This document shows positions 33,130 to 43,282 of a stretch of 64,000 nt of DNA, one piece after another. The notes below the pieces were generated by a model. It searched no databases, was not told the DNA's origin, and was given only the letters and a program-made list of their open reading frames with translations. Source of the stretch: Vannielia litorea (GTDB taxonomy: Bacteria > Pseudomonadota > Alphaproteobacteria > Rhodobacterales > Rhodobacteraceae); the NCBI RefSeq assembly GCF_019801175.1, contig NZ_JAHVJR010000001.1, positions 992,001 to 1,056,000 on the forward strand. The letters are read 5' to 3'. The translations under genes and the position numbers were made by a program. Position 1 is the first letter of the stretch. Every line of letters begins with the position of its first letter.

Positions 33130-34266
33130 ATGCGGGCGGTTTATGCATGTGATCCGGAGCAGAGCCGGGGGCGGCTATTTTCGGAGGAGGAAAGCCATTT
33201 TCGCTCGCCTTTTCAGCGCGATAGGGATCGGATCATTCATGCCAGCGCGTTCCGGCGGCTCAAGTACAAGACGCAGGTTTTCGTCGAGCACGAGGGCGAT
33301 CACTTTCGCACCCGGCTGACGCATACGCTGGAGGTGGCGCAGGTGGGCCGCACGATTGCGGGCACGCTGGGGCTGAACATCGAGCTGACGGAGGCGGTGG
33401 CGCTGGCCCATGATCTCGGCCACACGCCCTTTGGCCACACCGGGGAGGACGCGCTGGCGGCGCTGATGGCCCCGCATGGCGGGTTCGACCACAACGCGCA
33501 GGCGATCCGCATCGTTACGTCGCTGGAGCGGCATTACGCGGAGTTCGACGGGATCAACCTGACGTGGGAGAGCCTTGAGGGCATCGCCAAGCACAACGGG
33601 CCGGTGGAGGGGGCGCTGCCCTATGGGCTGGCCGAATACGCCAAGTTGCAGGATCTGGAGCTGCACACCCATGCCAGCGCCGAGGCGCAGGTGGCGGCGC
33701 TGTCGGATGACATTGCCTACAACAACCACGACCTGATGGACGGTCTGCGGGCCGGGCTTTTTACCGACCGCGACCTCGAAGGCCTTGCGCTGACCGCCGA
33801 CAGCTACCGGCAGGTGGACCAGATCTATCCCGGGCTGGACTTCAAGCGCCGCCGCTACGAGGCGCTGCGGCGCGTCTTTGGCTTGATGGTGGAGGATGTG
33901 ATCGCGGTCAGCCGCGCCCGGCTGAACGAGGCCGCGCCGCAGAGCGCGCAGGAGGTGCGGGAGCTGGGGCATCCGGTGGTGGATTTCTCGGACGACCTGA
34001 AGGCGCGAATTACCGAGGTGCGGGCGTTCCTGTTTCAGCGGATGTATCGCGCGCCGGCGGTGGTGGAGATGCGGGAGAAAGTGACGAAGGTGGTGGAAGA
34101 GCTGTTTCCGCTCTTCATGTCACGCCCCGATCTGCTGCCCGATGAGTGGCAGAAGGACGTGGGCGAGGCGCGGGGCCAGACGGCACTGGCGCGGATCGTG
34201 GCCGATTACATTGCCGGGATGACCGACCGCTTTGCCTTGCAGATGCATGAGAAGCTGCTGGGGTAG
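33130..34266 (+). CDS. dGTP triphosphohydrolase-like HD protein
   Basis: A 378-residue deoxynucleotide triphosphohydrolase of the dGTPase-like group. The HD-domain residues are seen in RLTHTLEVAQVGRTIAG, ALAHDLGHTPFGHTGED and SDDIAYNNHDLMDGL. It removes triphosphate from dNTPs, limiting the nucleotide pool. It lies upstream of argS as in many alphaproteobacteria. Confidence 0.94.
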   Translation: MRAVYACDPEQSRGRLFSEEESHFRSPFQRDRDRIIHASAFRRLKYKTQVFVEHEGDHFRTRLTHTLEVAQVGRTIAGTLGLNIELTEAVALAHDLGHTPFGHTGEDALAALMAPHGGFDHNAQAIRIVTSLERHYAEFDGINLTWESLEGIAKHNGPVEGALPYGLAEYAKLQDLELHTHASAEAQVAALSDDIAYNNHDLMDGLRAGLFTDRDLEGLALTADSYRQVDQIYPGLDFKRRRYEALRRVFGLMVEDVIAVSRARLNEAAPQSAQEVRELGHPVVDFSDDLKARITEVRAFLFQRMYRAPAVVEMREKVTKVVEELFPLFMSRPDLLPDEWQKDVGEARGQTALARIVADYIAGMTDRFALQMHEKLLG

Positions 34267-34286
34267 CAAAACCGCCGCGGCAGCGC

Positions 34287-35369
34287 CTAGAGCGGCTGGC
34301 TGGTGCCGCGCAACCAGAGCCAGGCGCTGATCAGTGCCGTCAGCGGCACGGCCAGGGATGACGCAAGCCCGCCAAGCGCCACTGTCAGCGCTACGCCGAG
34401 GCTCATGGCACCGGTGCGGAGCATGTCGAACGCGCTGGCGGGGCTGAAGGGGACATAGCCCGCCGCATAGGCAAGCGCGGGCAGCAGGGCGGCGAGACCG
34501 ATCAGGGTGGCGCAAGCCGTGTTCAAGCGGCGGCGCGGCTGGGCAAAGAGCAGGCAGGCGAGAGCGCCGAGGCAGAGCAGCAGGGGCAGTGGGCCGAGCA
34601 GGTGGTTGGCGGGTTCCGACGAAAGCAGCGCATCGGCCAGCGCTGCGAAGCGCTGGGACGGATCGGTTATCATCAGCGCGGCCCCGGCCCGCGGCAGGTG
34701 GGCGACCATCCACGGCAGGGCCCAGAGGGCGGCGAGGGCAATGAGCCAAGGGCGTATGGCGCCGGGCAGCAGGGCCTTGCGGTGGAGCGTGACGGCGAGC
34801 AGCAGAAGGAGCGCCAGTAGTGGCCCGCCCGCCGGCAGGGGAGACAGCCCTGACGTGAAGGCCACGTCGGCAAACACCAGAAGGACCAGGGCGATGAGCG
34901 CCGCATGGCGTGGTTTGGGCCCGGGCAGGCGCACGGCCAGCGCGGCAGTCAGCGCCAGCGGGCCTGCGATGCCGATAACCGAGCCAAGGGACATGACGGC
35001 GATTTGCATGGCGTAGGCATCGCGGGCGGCGAGCTCGAACTCACTGCGGGTGGCGAACCAGATATTGGCGACCGCGATGAGCGCCACGAGGAGGGTGGCG
35101 AGGTGCGCCCCGGTGCGCGCCGCACGCCCCGAGCCCGGCCGCGGCACCGCTTGCGGCAGCACGGCGGCGATCAGCATGGAGAGCAGCGAAATTGCCAGCG
35201 TCGCGCCCTGCACGATACGGAATGCCAGCCCTTCAATTTGGTAGAGCGGCGGCTGCGGCGTAACCATTTCGCGCGGGATGGTGAAGAGCAGCAGGCCCAG
35301 GACGGCGGAGGCGAGCGCCAGGGCGATGCAGAGGCGCAGGGCGCGGTGGCTTGGGCTGAGGTCTGTCAT
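34287..35369 (-). CDS. Polytopic membrane protein of unknown function
   Basis: A 360-residue hydrophobic protein with about nine or ten transmembrane segments distributed along its length, few charged loops and no recognised transporter signature. It sits between the dGTPase-like gene and argS on the opposite strand to both. Function unknown. Confidence 0.75.
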   Translation of the reverse strand: MTDLSPSHRALRLCIALALASAVLGLLLFTIPREMVTPQPPLYQIEGLAFRIVQGATLAISLLSMLIAAVLPQAVPRPGSGRAARTGAHLATLLVALIAVANIWFATRSEFELAARDAYAMQIAVMSLGSVIGIAGPLALTAALAVRLPGPKPRHAALIALVLLVFADVAFTSGLSPLPAGGPLLALLLLLAVTLHRKALLPGAIRPWLIALAALWALPWMVAHLPRAGAALMITDPSQRFAALADALLSSEPANHLLGPLPLLLCLGALACLLFAQPRRRLNTACATLIGLAALLPALAYAAGYVPFSPASAFDMLRTGAMSLGVALTVALGGLASSLAVPLTALISAWLWLRGTSQPL

Positions 35370-35464
35370 GGTGCATTCCTACCAACGCGGCGGAGCGGTG
35401 CAAGCGACGCTTGACCCCTGCGGGCGGGCTGATAGAGACGCGGGCGGAGAGAAGGACCGATGAC

Positions 35465-37207
35465 ATGAACCTCTTTGCCGATATCCGGGCGCTCGTTGTA
35501 ACCGAACTGGAGGCCATGATGGCCCAAGGCGCGCTACCCGAGGGGCTGGCGCTAGACAATGTGACGGTGGAGCCGCCGCGCGATGCCGCCCATGGCGACA
35601 TGGCGACCAACGCCGCGATGGTGCTGGCCAAGCCTGCCAAGGCCAACCCGCGCGAGATCGCGGGGCAGCTCGCGGACCGGCTCGCCAAGGATGCGCGGAT
35701 CGAGCGGGCCGAGGTGGCTGGGCCGGGGTTTATCAACCTTGCGCTGGCCCCGGCTGTCTGGGGCGGCGTGGTGAAAGCGGTGCTGTCTGACAGGGCCTCT
35801 TTCGGGCGTTCGGAGCTGGGTGAAGGTCGGCGCGTAAACGTAGAATTTGTTTCGGCAAATCCGACCGGCCCGATGCATGTGGGCCATACGCGGGGCGCGG
35901 TCTTCGGCGACGCTCTGGCGAGCCTTCTGGCCTATGCGGGCTACGAGGTGACGCGGGAATATTACATCAACGACGGCGGCGCGCAGGTGGATGTGCTCGC
36001 CCGCTCTGTGTACCTCCGTTATCTGGAGGCGCACGGGCAGGACGTGGCCTTTGAAGATGGCACCTACCCCGGCGACTATCTGGTGCCGGTGGGCGAGGCG
36101 TTGAAGGCCAAGGTGGGCGATGCCTTTGTGGACAAGGGCGAGCAGTTTTGGCTGGAAGAGGTGCGGGACTTCGCGACCGAGGCGATGATGGCGCTGATCC
36201 GCGAGGATCTGGCCGCGCTCGGCGTCGAGATGGACGTGTTCTTCTCGGAAAAGGCGCTCTATGGCACCGGCAAGATCGAGGCCGCGATCGACGATCTGCG
36301 GGGCAAGGGGCTGATTTACGAGGGCAAGCTGAAGCCGCCCAAGGGCAAGCTGCCCGACGATTGGGAAGCCCGCGAGCAGACGCTGTTCAAGAGCACCGAT
36401 TATGGGGACGACGAGGACCGCCCGGTGCAGAAGGCCGATGGCGCATGGGCCTATTTCGCCCCCGACATCGCCTATCATTATGACAAGGTTTCCAGAGGCT
36501 TCGACGAGCTTATTGATGTGTTTGGCGCCGATCACGGCGGCTACGTCAAGCGGATGAAGGCTGCCGTTGCCGCGCTCTCGGAGGAGCGGGTGCCGCTGGA
36601 TGTGAAGCTGATCCAGCTGGTGAAGCTGTTCAAGGACGGGCAGGAGTTCAAGATGTCCAAGCGGGCGGGCACCTTCGTGACGCTCCGCGACGTGGTGGAT
36701 GAGGTGGGCGCGGATGTGACCCGCTTTGTGATGCTCACCCGGAAGAACGACGCGCCGCTCGACTTCGACTTTGCCAAGGCGCTGGAGCAGAGCAAGGACA
36801 ACCCGGTATTCTACGTGCAATACGCCCACGCGCGGGTGCGCTCGGTGATGCGGAAGGCGGAGGCTGCTGGCTGGAAGCTGGACCAGATCACCATCCTGGA
36901 TCAGGACCTCGACACGCTGCACGAGGCCGAGCTGCCGGTGGCCCGCAAGCTGGCCGAATGGCCGCGGCTGGTGGAGATTGCCGCCAAGGGGCATGAGCCG
37001 CACCGGATCGCCTTTTATCTCTACGAACTGGCGCAGGCGTTCCACGCGCTGTGGAACCGCGGCAACGACACGCCGGAGCTCCGGTTCTTCCAGGAGGGCA
37101 ACGAAGGCGCTTCTCTGCCGAAAATCGCCTTGGCGAAGGCCGTTTCCGTTGTCATTTCGTCCGGTCTTGGTATCTTGGGCGTAACCCCGGCGGAAGAGAT
37201 GCGCTGA
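35465..37207 (+). CDS. argS: Arginyl-tRNA synthetase
   Basis: A 580-residue class I synthetase. The HIGH-type motif is HVGHTRGAVFGDAL, the KMSKS-type motif is KMSKRAGTFV, and the N-terminal Add1-like domain (HGDMATNAAMVLAKPA) and C-terminal DALR anticodon-binding domain (HRIAFYLYELAQAFHALWNRG) are complete. The ATG at 35465 has AGGA eight bases upstream. It is the first gene of a block continuing to the microproteins after scpB. Confidence 0.97.
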   Translation: MNLFADIRALVVTELEAMMAQGALPEGLALDNVTVEPPRDAAHGDMATNAAMVLAKPAKANPREIAGQLADRLAKDARIERAEVAGPGFINLALAPAVWGGVVKAVLSDRASFGRSELGEGRRVNVEFVSANPTGPMHVGHTRGAVFGDALASLLAYAGYEVTREYYINDGGAQVDVLARSVYLRYLEAHGQDVAFEDGTYPGDYLVPVGEALKAKVGDAFVDKGEQFWLEEVRDFATEAMMALIREDLAALGVEMDVFFSEKALYGTGKIEAAIDDLRGKGLIYEGKLKPPKGKLPDDWEAREQTLFKSTDYGDDEDRPVQKADGAWAYFAPDIAYHYDKVSRGFDELIDVFGADHGGYVKRMKAAVAALSEERVPLDVKLIQLVKLFKDGQEFKMSKRAGTFVTLRDVVDEVGADVTRFVMLTRKNDAPLDFDFAKALEQSKDNPVFYVQYAHARVRSVMRKAEAAGWKLDQITILDQDLDTLHEAELPVARKLAEWPRLVEIAAKGHEPHRIAFYLYELAQAFHALWNRGNDTPELRFFQEGNEGASLPKIALAKAVSVVISSGLGILGVTPAEEMR

Positions 37208-37293
37208 GCCCTCAGGGCCCGCGCCACTGATCGGGGAGGCAGGCAAGCGTGCCCAGCCCCGAAAAGAGGGCGGGCCGAGAGAGCGAGGCGAGC

Positions 37294-38376
37294 ATGGATC
37301 CCAGGCAGGATCTTCGACCGATGAACGAGGTCGTGTGGCACCCCCATGGGGCGCCGCCGGGCGCGGATCAGGCGGGCTATGAGCCCGAATTCACGCAGGA
37401 TTATCAAAGCGATGCGCCGCGAAGTGCGGGTGCGAAGCTGGTCAGCGGCGCGGGCGCGGCGATGAGCCTTGCGCTGATCGCGGGGCTGGCCATCTGGGGC
37501 TATCGGATCACCGTGCGCGATGTGACCGGCGTGCCGGTTGTGGCCGCGCTCGAAGGGCCGATGCGGATTGCGCCGGAAGAGCCGGGCGGCGAGGTGGCCG
37601 ACCACACCGGCTACGCGGTGAACGATGTGGCCGCCGAGGGCGAGGCCGCCGATCTGCCCGAGCAGATCACGCTGGCGCCCGGCCCGGCGACGCTGAGTGA
37701 AGAAGACCTGCCGCTGGCTGCGATGGTACAGCGCGAGGTGGAGCAGGCGCAGGTGGCCCCGGAAGAGGCGACCCCCGGCACCGAGGCCGAAGATGGTGAG
37801 CTGGTGGCGCCCGAGTTGGCCGTGGCCGCCAACCTGCCCGACGATGTGGACCCGAACGACCCGGTGGCCGTGGCGCTGGCGATGGCCGGGCAGCTGAGCG
37901 AGGGCGCCGAGCCGCTCTCTGGCGCGGCTGCGGAGGAGGCGACCGAGGCGGCGGACCCGGAGAAGGCGAAGCTGGCCAATCTGCCGGGCGTGAAGCGCTC
38001 GCTGCGGCCCAAGGTGCGGCCTGCCGGGTTGAAGGCACCTGCGCCGAGCGAGGCGGAGCCGGAGGCGCGGCGCACGACGGTGGTGCCCGAGGGCGCCGAG
38101 GTGGCCGAGGACGATCAGGTGCCGGCTGGCACCCGGCTGGTGCAGCTCGGGGCCTTCGAGAGCCCGGAGGAGGCCGCCCAGCTTTGGGGCCGGCTCGCCG
38201 GGCAGTTCGACAGCCTGATGCTGGAGAAGACCCGGTTGATCATGGAGGCCGAGAGCGGCGGTCAGACCTTCTATCGCCTGCGGGCGCAGGGGTTTGCTGA
38301 CCTCAGCGATGCGCGCCGGTTCTGTGCTGCGCTGGTGGCGGAGAAGGCCGAGTGCATTCCGGTGGTCGCGCGGTGA
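37294..38376 (+). CDS. SPOR-domain membrane protein
   Basis: A protein of about 360 residues with a short cytoplasmic N-terminus, one transmembrane helix at about residues 53-71, a long acidic Ala/Glu/Pro-rich periplasmic stretch and a C-terminal SPOR domain of about 80 residues (RLVQLGAFESPEEAAQLWGR onward). SPOR domains bind denuded glycan strands at the division septum. ATG 37294 is chosen; a GTG at 37249 is possible. Its stop overlaps the nagZ start. Confidence 0.88.
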   Translation: MDPRQDLRPMNEVVWHPHGAPPGADQAGYEPEFTQDYQSDAPRSAGAKLVSGAGAAMSLALIAGLAIWGYRITVRDVTGVPVVAALEGPMRIAPEEPGGEVADHTGYAVNDVAAEGEAADLPEQITLAPGPATLSEEDLPLAAMVQREVEQAQVAPEEATPGTEAEDGELVAPELAVAANLPDDVDPNDPVAVALAMAGQLSEGAEPLSGAAAEEATEAADPEKAKLANLPGVKRSLRPKVRPAGLKAPAPSEAEPEARRTTVVPEGAEVAEDDQVPAGTRLVQLGAFESPEEAAQLWGRLAGQFDSLMLEKTRLIMEAESGGQTFYRLRAQGFADLSDARRFCAALVAEKAECIPVVAR

Positions 38377-39395
38377 TACGGCCCGCACGGCTTTCGCCGT
38401 ACATTTTTGGTTGCGACGGGCTTGAGGTGACGCCCGATGAGGCGGCGCTTTTTGCCGATGTGAGCCCCGTTGGCTTCATCCTGTTCAAGCGCAACATCGC
38501 CCATCCGGAGCAAGTGAAGGCGCTGACCGCCGGGCTGCGGGAGGCGGTTGGCTGGGAAGCTCCGGTGTTTATCGATCAGGAGGGCGGCCGGGTGGACCGG
38601 ATGGGCCCGCCGCATTGGCGCAGCTGGCTGCCGCCGCTGGACCAGAACGCGCAGGTCGGCCCGGATCGTGCCGCACGGGCGATGGAGTTGCGTTACCGGC
38701 TCATCGCCGACGATCTGCGCGCGGTGGGGATTGATGGCAATTGCGCCCCGATGGGCGATATTGCCCATACCAAGACCCATGCCGTGCTGCGCAACCGCTG
38801 CTATGGCGAAACCCTTGAAGCGGTTGTCAAATCCGCCCGCGCGGTGGCGGACGGGTTGCTGGCGGGTGGGGTGCTTCCGGTGCTCAAGCACATCCCCGGC
38901 CACGGCCGCGCGACGATGGACAGCCACCTTGAACTGCCTCGCGTCACCGCCTCGGCGGAGGAGTTGCGCATCACTGACTTTGCCGCCTTCGAGGCGCTGA
39001 ACGACCTGCCGCTCGGGATGAGCGCGCATATCGTGTTCGAGGCCTTCTCGGAGAAGGCCGCCACGGTGGACCCGGTGATGATTGCGCTGATCCGCGAGGA
39101 AATCGGCTTTAACGGTCTGCTGATGACCGATGATCTGAGCATGGAGGCGCTCGACGGCAGCCTGCCGCAGCGGGCGCAGGCCGCACGGGCGGCGGGGTGC
39201 GACGTGGTGCTCTACTGCAAGGGCGTTTTTAGCGAGCTAAAGGCGCTGGCGGAGATTGCCGAAGATATGAATGAAACAGGGCTGGCGCGGGTGGATGCCG
39301 CCTTGGAAGCCCGCCGCACCCTTGATACCATTGACCGGAGCGCAATGGAGGCCGAGTACGAGGCCGTATTGAGAGGGCAGGCGGGCGATGGGTGA
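38373..39395 (+). CDS. nagZ: Beta-N-acetylhexosaminidase
   Basis: A 340-residue family 3 glycosidase that removes GlcNAc from muropeptides during peptidoglycan recycling. The signature KHIPGHGRATMDSHLELP, the substrate pocket FIDQEGGRVDRM and the nucleophile Asp in LLMTDDLSMEAL are present. Start is GTG at 38373, overlapping the SPOR stop (GTGA). It supplies the anhydro-MurNAc pathway with AnmK. Confidence 0.95.
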   Translation: MIRPARLSPYIFGCDGLEVTPDEAALFADVSPVGFILFKRNIAHPEQVKALTAGLREAVGWEAPVFIDQEGGRVDRMGPPHWRSWLPPLDQNAQVGPDRAARAMELRYRLIADDLRAVGIDGNCAPMGDIAHTKTHAVLRNRCYGETLEAVVKSARAVADGLLAGGVLPVLKHIPGHGRATMDSHLELPRVTASAEELRITDFAAFEALNDLPLGMSAHIVFEAFSEKAATVDPVMIALIREEIGFNGLLMTDDLSMEALDGSLPQRAQAARAAGCDVVLYCKGVFSELKALAEIAEDMNETGLARVDAALEARRTLDTIDRSAMEAEYEAVLRGQAGDG

Positions 39396-39400
39396 GGACG

Positions 39401-40192
39401 ATGGCTGAGGACGGGGCCTCCCTCTTTTCGGATGTGTCCGACCGGCTGGCGGCCGAGGCGCTGATCGTGGATGTCGATGGCTTCGAGGGGCCGCTCGATC
39501 TGCTGCTGACCCTTGGCCGGACCCAGAAGGTGGACCTGCGGAAGGTCTCGATCCTGCAACTGGCCGAGCAGTACCTTGCCTTCGTGGAGCGCGCCAAGCA
39601 GCTTCGCATCGAACTGGCCGCAGATTACCTGGTCATGGCGGCCTGGCTGGCGTTTCTGAAATCCAAGCTGCTGCTGCCGCCAGATCCCTCGGAGGAGGGG
39701 CCGAGCGGTGAGGAACTGGCGGCACATCTCGCGTTCCAGCTGGAGCGGCTTGCCGCCATGCGCGATGTGGCCGCCAAGCTGATGGCGCGCGACCAGATTG
39801 GCCGCGACTTCTTTGCGCGCGGGGTGCCGGAGAGCGTGGAGCGGGTGCGGCGGGTGACCTACACCGCCACGCTGATGGACCTGATGAAGGCCTATGCCCG
39901 CATCCGCACCAAGGACGAGTTCCGCCCCTTCGTGATGGACCGCGAGAACCTGTTCACCATGGAGCAGGCGCTGGACCGGCTGCGCGGCCTGATCGGCTAT
40001 GCGGGCGAGTGGACCAACCTGATGACCTACCTGCCCGAGGGCTGGGAGAACGACCCGATGCGCCGCCGCAGCGCCACCGCCGCGACCTTTGCCGCCTCGC
40101 TGGAGCTGGTGAAGCACGGGCATCTGACGATCCGGCAGGAAGACACCTTTGCCCCCATTCAGATCAAGCTGAAGGAGGCGCCGCGTGGTTGA
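39401..40192 (+). CDS. scpA: Segregation and condensation protein A
   Basis: A 263-residue kleisin subunit of the SMC-ScpAB condensin. N-terminal FEGPLDLLLTLGRTQKVDLRKVSI is diagnostic. The ATG at 39401 has GAGG close upstream and lies six bases after the nagZ stop; a GTG at 39392 overlapping that stop is an alternative. It overlaps scpB. Confidence 0.95.
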   Translation: MAEDGASLFSDVSDRLAAEALIVDVDGFEGPLDLLLTLGRTQKVDLRKVSILQLAEQYLAFVERAKQLRIELAADYLVMAAWLAFLKSKLLLPPDPSEEGPSGEELAAHLAFQLERLAAMRDVAAKLMARDQIGRDFFARGVPESVERVRRVTYTATLMDLMKAYARIRTKDEFRPFVMDRENLFTMEQALDRLRGLIGYAGEWTNLMTYLPEGWENDPMRRRSATAATFAASLELVKHGHLTIRQEDTFAPIQIKLKEAPRG

Positions 40193-40859
40193 CGGGCTGG
40201 ATGAGGTGGAGGTCGAGGAAAGCCTCTTTGAAGCGCCGCCGATGGGCGAGCAGGAGCGGATGGTGGAGGCCATTCTCTTTGCCAGCGCCGAGCCTGTTAC
40301 CGTAGCCGAGCTGAACGCCCGGATGCCGCACGGCGCCGAGGCGCAGGTGGCGCTGGAGAACCTGCAGAAGCGCTACGAGGGGCGCGGTGTGGAACTGCGC
40401 CGGGTGGGTGAGGCCTGGGCCATGCGCACCGCGCCGGACCTCGGCTTTTTGATGCAAAAAGAGACGGTCGAAACGCGGAAGCTCTCCCGTGCGGCCATCG
40501 AGACGCTGGCCATCGTGGCCTATCACCAGCCCGTCACCCGCGCCGAGATCGAGGAGATCCGGGGCGTGAGCGTGAGCCGCGGCACGGTGGACCAATTGCT
40601 GGAGCTGGAGTGGATCCGCTTCGGCCGCCGCCGCATGACGCCGGGCCGCCCGGTGACCTATGTGGTGACACAGGATTTTCTGGACCATTTCGGCCTGGAA
40701 TCTGCCCGCGACCTGCCGGGGCTCAAGGAGCTCAGGGCGGCGGGCCTGCTCGACAGCCGCCCGCCGCCGGGCATGGTCGGGCTGGGAGACGGCGAAGACG
40801 AGGCGGACGAGAACCAAGACCAAGACGAACTTTTCAGAGAGGAAGAGACAGATGAATAG
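40185..40859 (+). CDS. scpB: Segregation and condensation protein B
   Basis: A 224-residue winged-helix protein that dimerises and binds ScpA. Motifs are EAILFASAEPVTVAEL, LSRAAIETLAIVAYHQPVTRAEIEEIRG and GRPVTYVVTQDFLDHFGL, with an acidic tail. Start is GTG at 40185, inside scpA. Its last eight bases overlap a microprotein ORF. Confidence 0.95.
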   Translation: MVDGLDEVEVEESLFEAPPMGEQERMVEAILFASAEPVTVAELNARMPHGAEAQVALENLQKRYEGRGVELRRVGEAWAMRTAPDLGFLMQKETVETRKLSRAAIETLAIVAYHQPVTRAEIEEIRGVSVSRGTVDQLLELEWIRFGRRRMTPGRPVTYVVTQDFLDHFGLESARDLPGLKELRAAGLLDSRPPPGMVGLGDGEDEADENQDQDELFREEETDE

Positions 40860-40998
40860 CATTTTTTCGCAGATCTGGCGCACTATCGTGATGCAGTTCT
40901 CCGACAAGGCCCGCCATGCGATGAACAGCAAGATGAGCCAGGGCATGAACTCGGCCCGTGACAGCATGCTGGGCAGCGGCAAGAAGGACGACGAGTGA
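40852..40998 (+). CDS. 48-aa microprotein downstream of scpB
   Basis: An ATG at 40852 with GAGGAAGAG upstream opens a 48-codon ORF overlapping the scpB stop. The product (starts MNSIFSQIWRTIVMQF, ends SGKKDDE) is amphipathic, rich in Met, Ser and Lys and has no full transmembrane helix. Overlap at both ends with its neighbours supports translation. In many alphaproteobacteria scpB is followed by tatABC; this is not TatA. Function unknown. Confidence 0.65.
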   Translation: MNSIFSQIWRTIVMQFSDKARHAMNSKMSQGMNSARDSMLGSGKKDDE

Positions 40999-41156
40999 AC
41001 GCCGGCCATCTCATAAACATGGTGCTGCGGATGCTGATGCGTTCGCGGCGCCGCGCTGGCCCCAATGGCGGCATGGGCGGCGCGAAGGGCGGAAACGAGA
41101 ACCGTCGCAAGCTGCGCTCGGCCCTGCGGATCGGGCGGATGTTCGGCCGGTTCTGA
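40995..41156 (+). CDS. 53-aa basic microprotein downstream of scpB
   Basis: A GTG at 40995 overlaps the previous stop (GTGA) and opens a 53-codon ORF. The product is very basic, with about twelve Arg, and has the pattern MLMRSRRRAG, a Gly-rich loop and RRKLRSALRIGRMFGRF. It may bind nucleic acid or an acidic membrane surface. It completes a chain of overlapping ORFs from scpA. No family is recognised. Confidence 0.6.
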   Translation: MNAGHLINMVLRMLMRSRRRAGPNGGMGGAKGGNENRRKLRSALRIGRMFGRF

Positions 41157-41223
41157 CGGCGCTGTGAGGCGGCCCACCGGACCGCTTGACCCGGCCTCGG
41201 GGGCGGGATAGGCCACGCGCATC

Positions 41224-43038
<1,815 letters not shown>

Positions 43039-43069
43039 TCTTCATCTTGGTTCAAATATCTCCGGGGGT

Positions 43070-43088
43070 GTGGGGGCAGCGCCCCCAC
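43070..43088. repeat. GC hairpin of a Rhodobacterales-type intergenic element
   Basis: An 8-bp stem (GTGGGGGC / GCCCCCAC) with an AGC loop follows ATCTTGGTTCAAATATCTCC at 43044-43063. Similar elements occur many times in roseobacter intergenic regions as I recall them. It has no U-tract but may stabilise or end the transcript of the ABC-F gene. Confidence 0.5.
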
Positions 43089-43099
43089 TGAGCAAGGCC

Positions 43100-43282
43100 T
43101 CAGCTCTCGTCCCGCTTGCTCTGATCGTGCAAACGTGCCACCCGCGCCGCCTCGGCCTTGGCCTGCTCTTTCTGGGCCTTGGTCAGCCCGTGAAAGGCGG
43201 CGTTCTGGTCGGCGCGGGCCTTCTTTTCGGCCCGCGCCTTGTCTTTCCGCACCCGGTTCAGGTTGACGGGCTTGTCGCTCAC
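43100..43282 (-). CDS. DUF4169 small basic protein
   Basis: A 60-residue, Lys/Arg/Ala-rich helical protein of the DUF4169 pattern (VNLNRVRKDKARAEKKARA, then HGLTKAQKEQAKAEAAR). It overlaps the fumC stop by four bases (ATGA) and so belongs to the fumC operon. Function unknown. Confidence 0.85.
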   Translation of the reverse strand: MSDKPVNLNRVRKDKARAEKKARADQNAAFHGLTKAQKEQAKAEAARVARLHDQSKRDES

